Origin: an uncultured Mycoplasmatota bacterium
GTDB taxonomy: Bacteria > Bacillota_I > Bacilli_A > RF39 > UBA660
NCBI GenBank assembly: GCA_900552975.1
Contig: UWSL01000096.1
Location: forward strand, 1 to 5,411
DNA: 5,411 nt
Reading direction: 5' to 3'
This document shows positions 4,395 to 5,411 of the stretch, in pieces (the first letter of the stretch is position 1; the number at the start of each line of letters is the position of its first letter). Position numbers and translations under genes: made by a program. The notes under the pieces are model-generated. The model did no database searches. It worked only from the letters and a program-made list of their open reading frames with translations, and was not told the DNA's origin.

Positions 4395-5411
4395 ATGTAT
4401 CGTAGTTATGAATTTTACAAAAAAAGATATGAATGGAGTAAAGAATACACTGAATTTTTATATCAAATATTAATTGGTGTAGAAAATGATAAAATAAATG
4501 AAGATATAGTTAGAAATAATGGAAAAGATTTACTTCGTATGTGTGTATGTGAAGGTAACATTAATTTATTTAAAAAATTAATTAGTCCATTTCCTTTTAA
4601 AACAGGTGAAATTTATACACATCCAACAACAATGTTAAAAAGTGAAGTAGTTCGTTATCATTATTTAATAGATTTCTTTACTTTAATGTCAAATGGCTTT
4701 TTAAATGAATTTCCATCTTCAATTATGAAAGCATATGTTGAAGATTTTAATCATCGTACTTTAGAAGAAGTTTCTGAAGATATTGTTCTTTTAAATCGTA
4801 AAGATCGTGAAGAAGTCTTAAAAGTAGCTTACAATGTTGATTATAAAGTACTAGGTTCAATGCGTGTTAAGGATGTTTTAGCAAGACAAATTAGTGGGAT
4901 CGGTAATCCAATAGCTAGTAAGAGTGATGTTGTTTATTATTCAGAATCAGCAACTGTAATACCTTCTTTAGCCTTATATGATTTAAACATTGCCACAATT
5001 GCTAATGATACTGGTGGATGCTTTGATGATAAAATGAAAGATGATGAATTATCTGAAATATGTATTAATATTGATTATGATTCATTATCAGAAGAAAATA
5101 AATTTGCTTTTGATTTAATGTGTGCTAAAGGAGAAGCGCGTGTAGAGCAAGTAGGTGAAGAAAAATCATATAAATTAGTGTGTAAAGCTTATCCGAAACA
5201 AAATCTATCATTTGTAATTGGTGAATTAATGCAAATAGTTGATGGTTTTGTTAAACAAGATTATTATTATGGTAAAGTTGATAGTATAAGTCTTAAAGAG
5301 TTGATTACTTCGATGTATACGAGTTTAGGAATGAAAGAAAAATGCGAAAATTTAAATGTTAATAATCAAGAATTAGTTAAAATGGCTAATGCTATAGGAA
5401 TAGATTATTAT
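4395..5411 (+). CDS. Unrecognised soluble protein, 3' end beyond the window
   Basis: An open frame of 339 codons runs from ATG 4395 to the last base with no stop, so the C-terminus is missing. I do not recognise the family. The start is well supported by a promoter, a Shine-Dalgarno site and spacing. The protein begins MYRSYEFYKKRYEWSKEY and has no signal peptide or membrane helix, so it should be cytoplasmic. Residues 1-165 look mainly helical, with many charged residues. Residues about 178-250 look alpha/beta: YYSESATVIPSLALYDLNIATI (181-202), then NDTGGC (204-209), then a strand ICINIDYDSL (222-231) and a helix. That helix-strand-Cys-strand order loosely recalls small domains with an 'L-x-x-x-x-I-x-T-x-x-x-C' pattern in uncharacterised Firmicutes proteins, but this is a weak resemblance. 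Base and codon use match the neighbours, so there is no sign of recent transfer. It is probably a separate unit from the peptidase pair because of its own promoter. Confidence 0.75.
   Translation, partial: MYRSYEFYKKRYEWSKEYTEFLYQILIGVENDKINEDIVRNNGKDLLRMCVCEGNINLFKKLISPFPFKTGEIYTHPTTMLKSEVVRYHYLIDFFTLMSNGFLNEFPSSIMKAYVEDFNHRTLEEVSEDIVLLNRKDREEVLKVAYNVDYKVLGSMRVKDVLARQISGIGNPIASKSDVVYYSESATVIPSLALYDLNIATIANDTGGCFDDKMKDDELSEICINIDYDSLSEENKFAFDLMCAKGEARVEQVGEEKSYKLVCKAYPKQNLSFVIGELMQIVDGFVKQDYYYGKVDSISLKELITSMYTSLGMKEKCENLNVNNQELVKMANAIGIDYY

Overview
The window is very AT-rich (by eye about three quarters A+T), with genes on one strand, AGGAGG-type Shine-Dalgarno sites, sigma-A-like promoters, and AT-ending codons (Arg as AGA and CGT). 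This points to a low-GC Bacillota genome. The nearest recognisable relatives of two genes are Bacillus subtilis proteins. The extreme base composition and compact layout suggest a Bacilli/Mollicutes-like lineage, such as a gut RF39- or Erysipelotrichia-type organism, but that placement is inference. The two tryptophans I can see are both TGG, and no reading frame contains an internal TGA, so there is no sign of the Mycoplasma code.

Layout. (1) 1-105: a short leader with a good promoter (TTGATT-17-TATAAT) and a Shine-Dalgarno site. (2) 106-1647: a single-pass membrane protein whose large extracytoplasmic part is built from about eleven ~40-residue beta-propeller-like repeats. It ends in a weak hairpin/T-tract terminator, so it looks like its own transcription unit. 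(3) 1784-3061 and 3048-4328: two overlapping, translationally coupled M16 (insulinase-like) peptidase genes corresponding to B. subtilis YmfF and YmfH. The first has the substrate-binding Arg/Tyr pair but no zinc motif. The second has the zinc motif HFLEH but no Arg/Tyr pair. They should work as a heterodimeric metalloprotease. Databases link this family to the EF-P 5-aminopentanol modification pathway, but the ymfI reductase gene that follows them in B. subtilis is absent here. (4) 4329-4394: a short spacer with a near-consensus promoter (TTGACA-17-TAGAAT) overlapped by small inverted repeats. (5) 4395 to the window edge: an unrecognised soluble protein, cut off by the window after 339 codons.

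Nothing shows that the three units act together. Each has its own promoter, and no mobile element, CRISPR array or RNA gene was seen. The parts most likely to be new are the repeat protein, the unrecognised last gene, and its promoter architecture. I do not see a clear undescribed multi-gene system.
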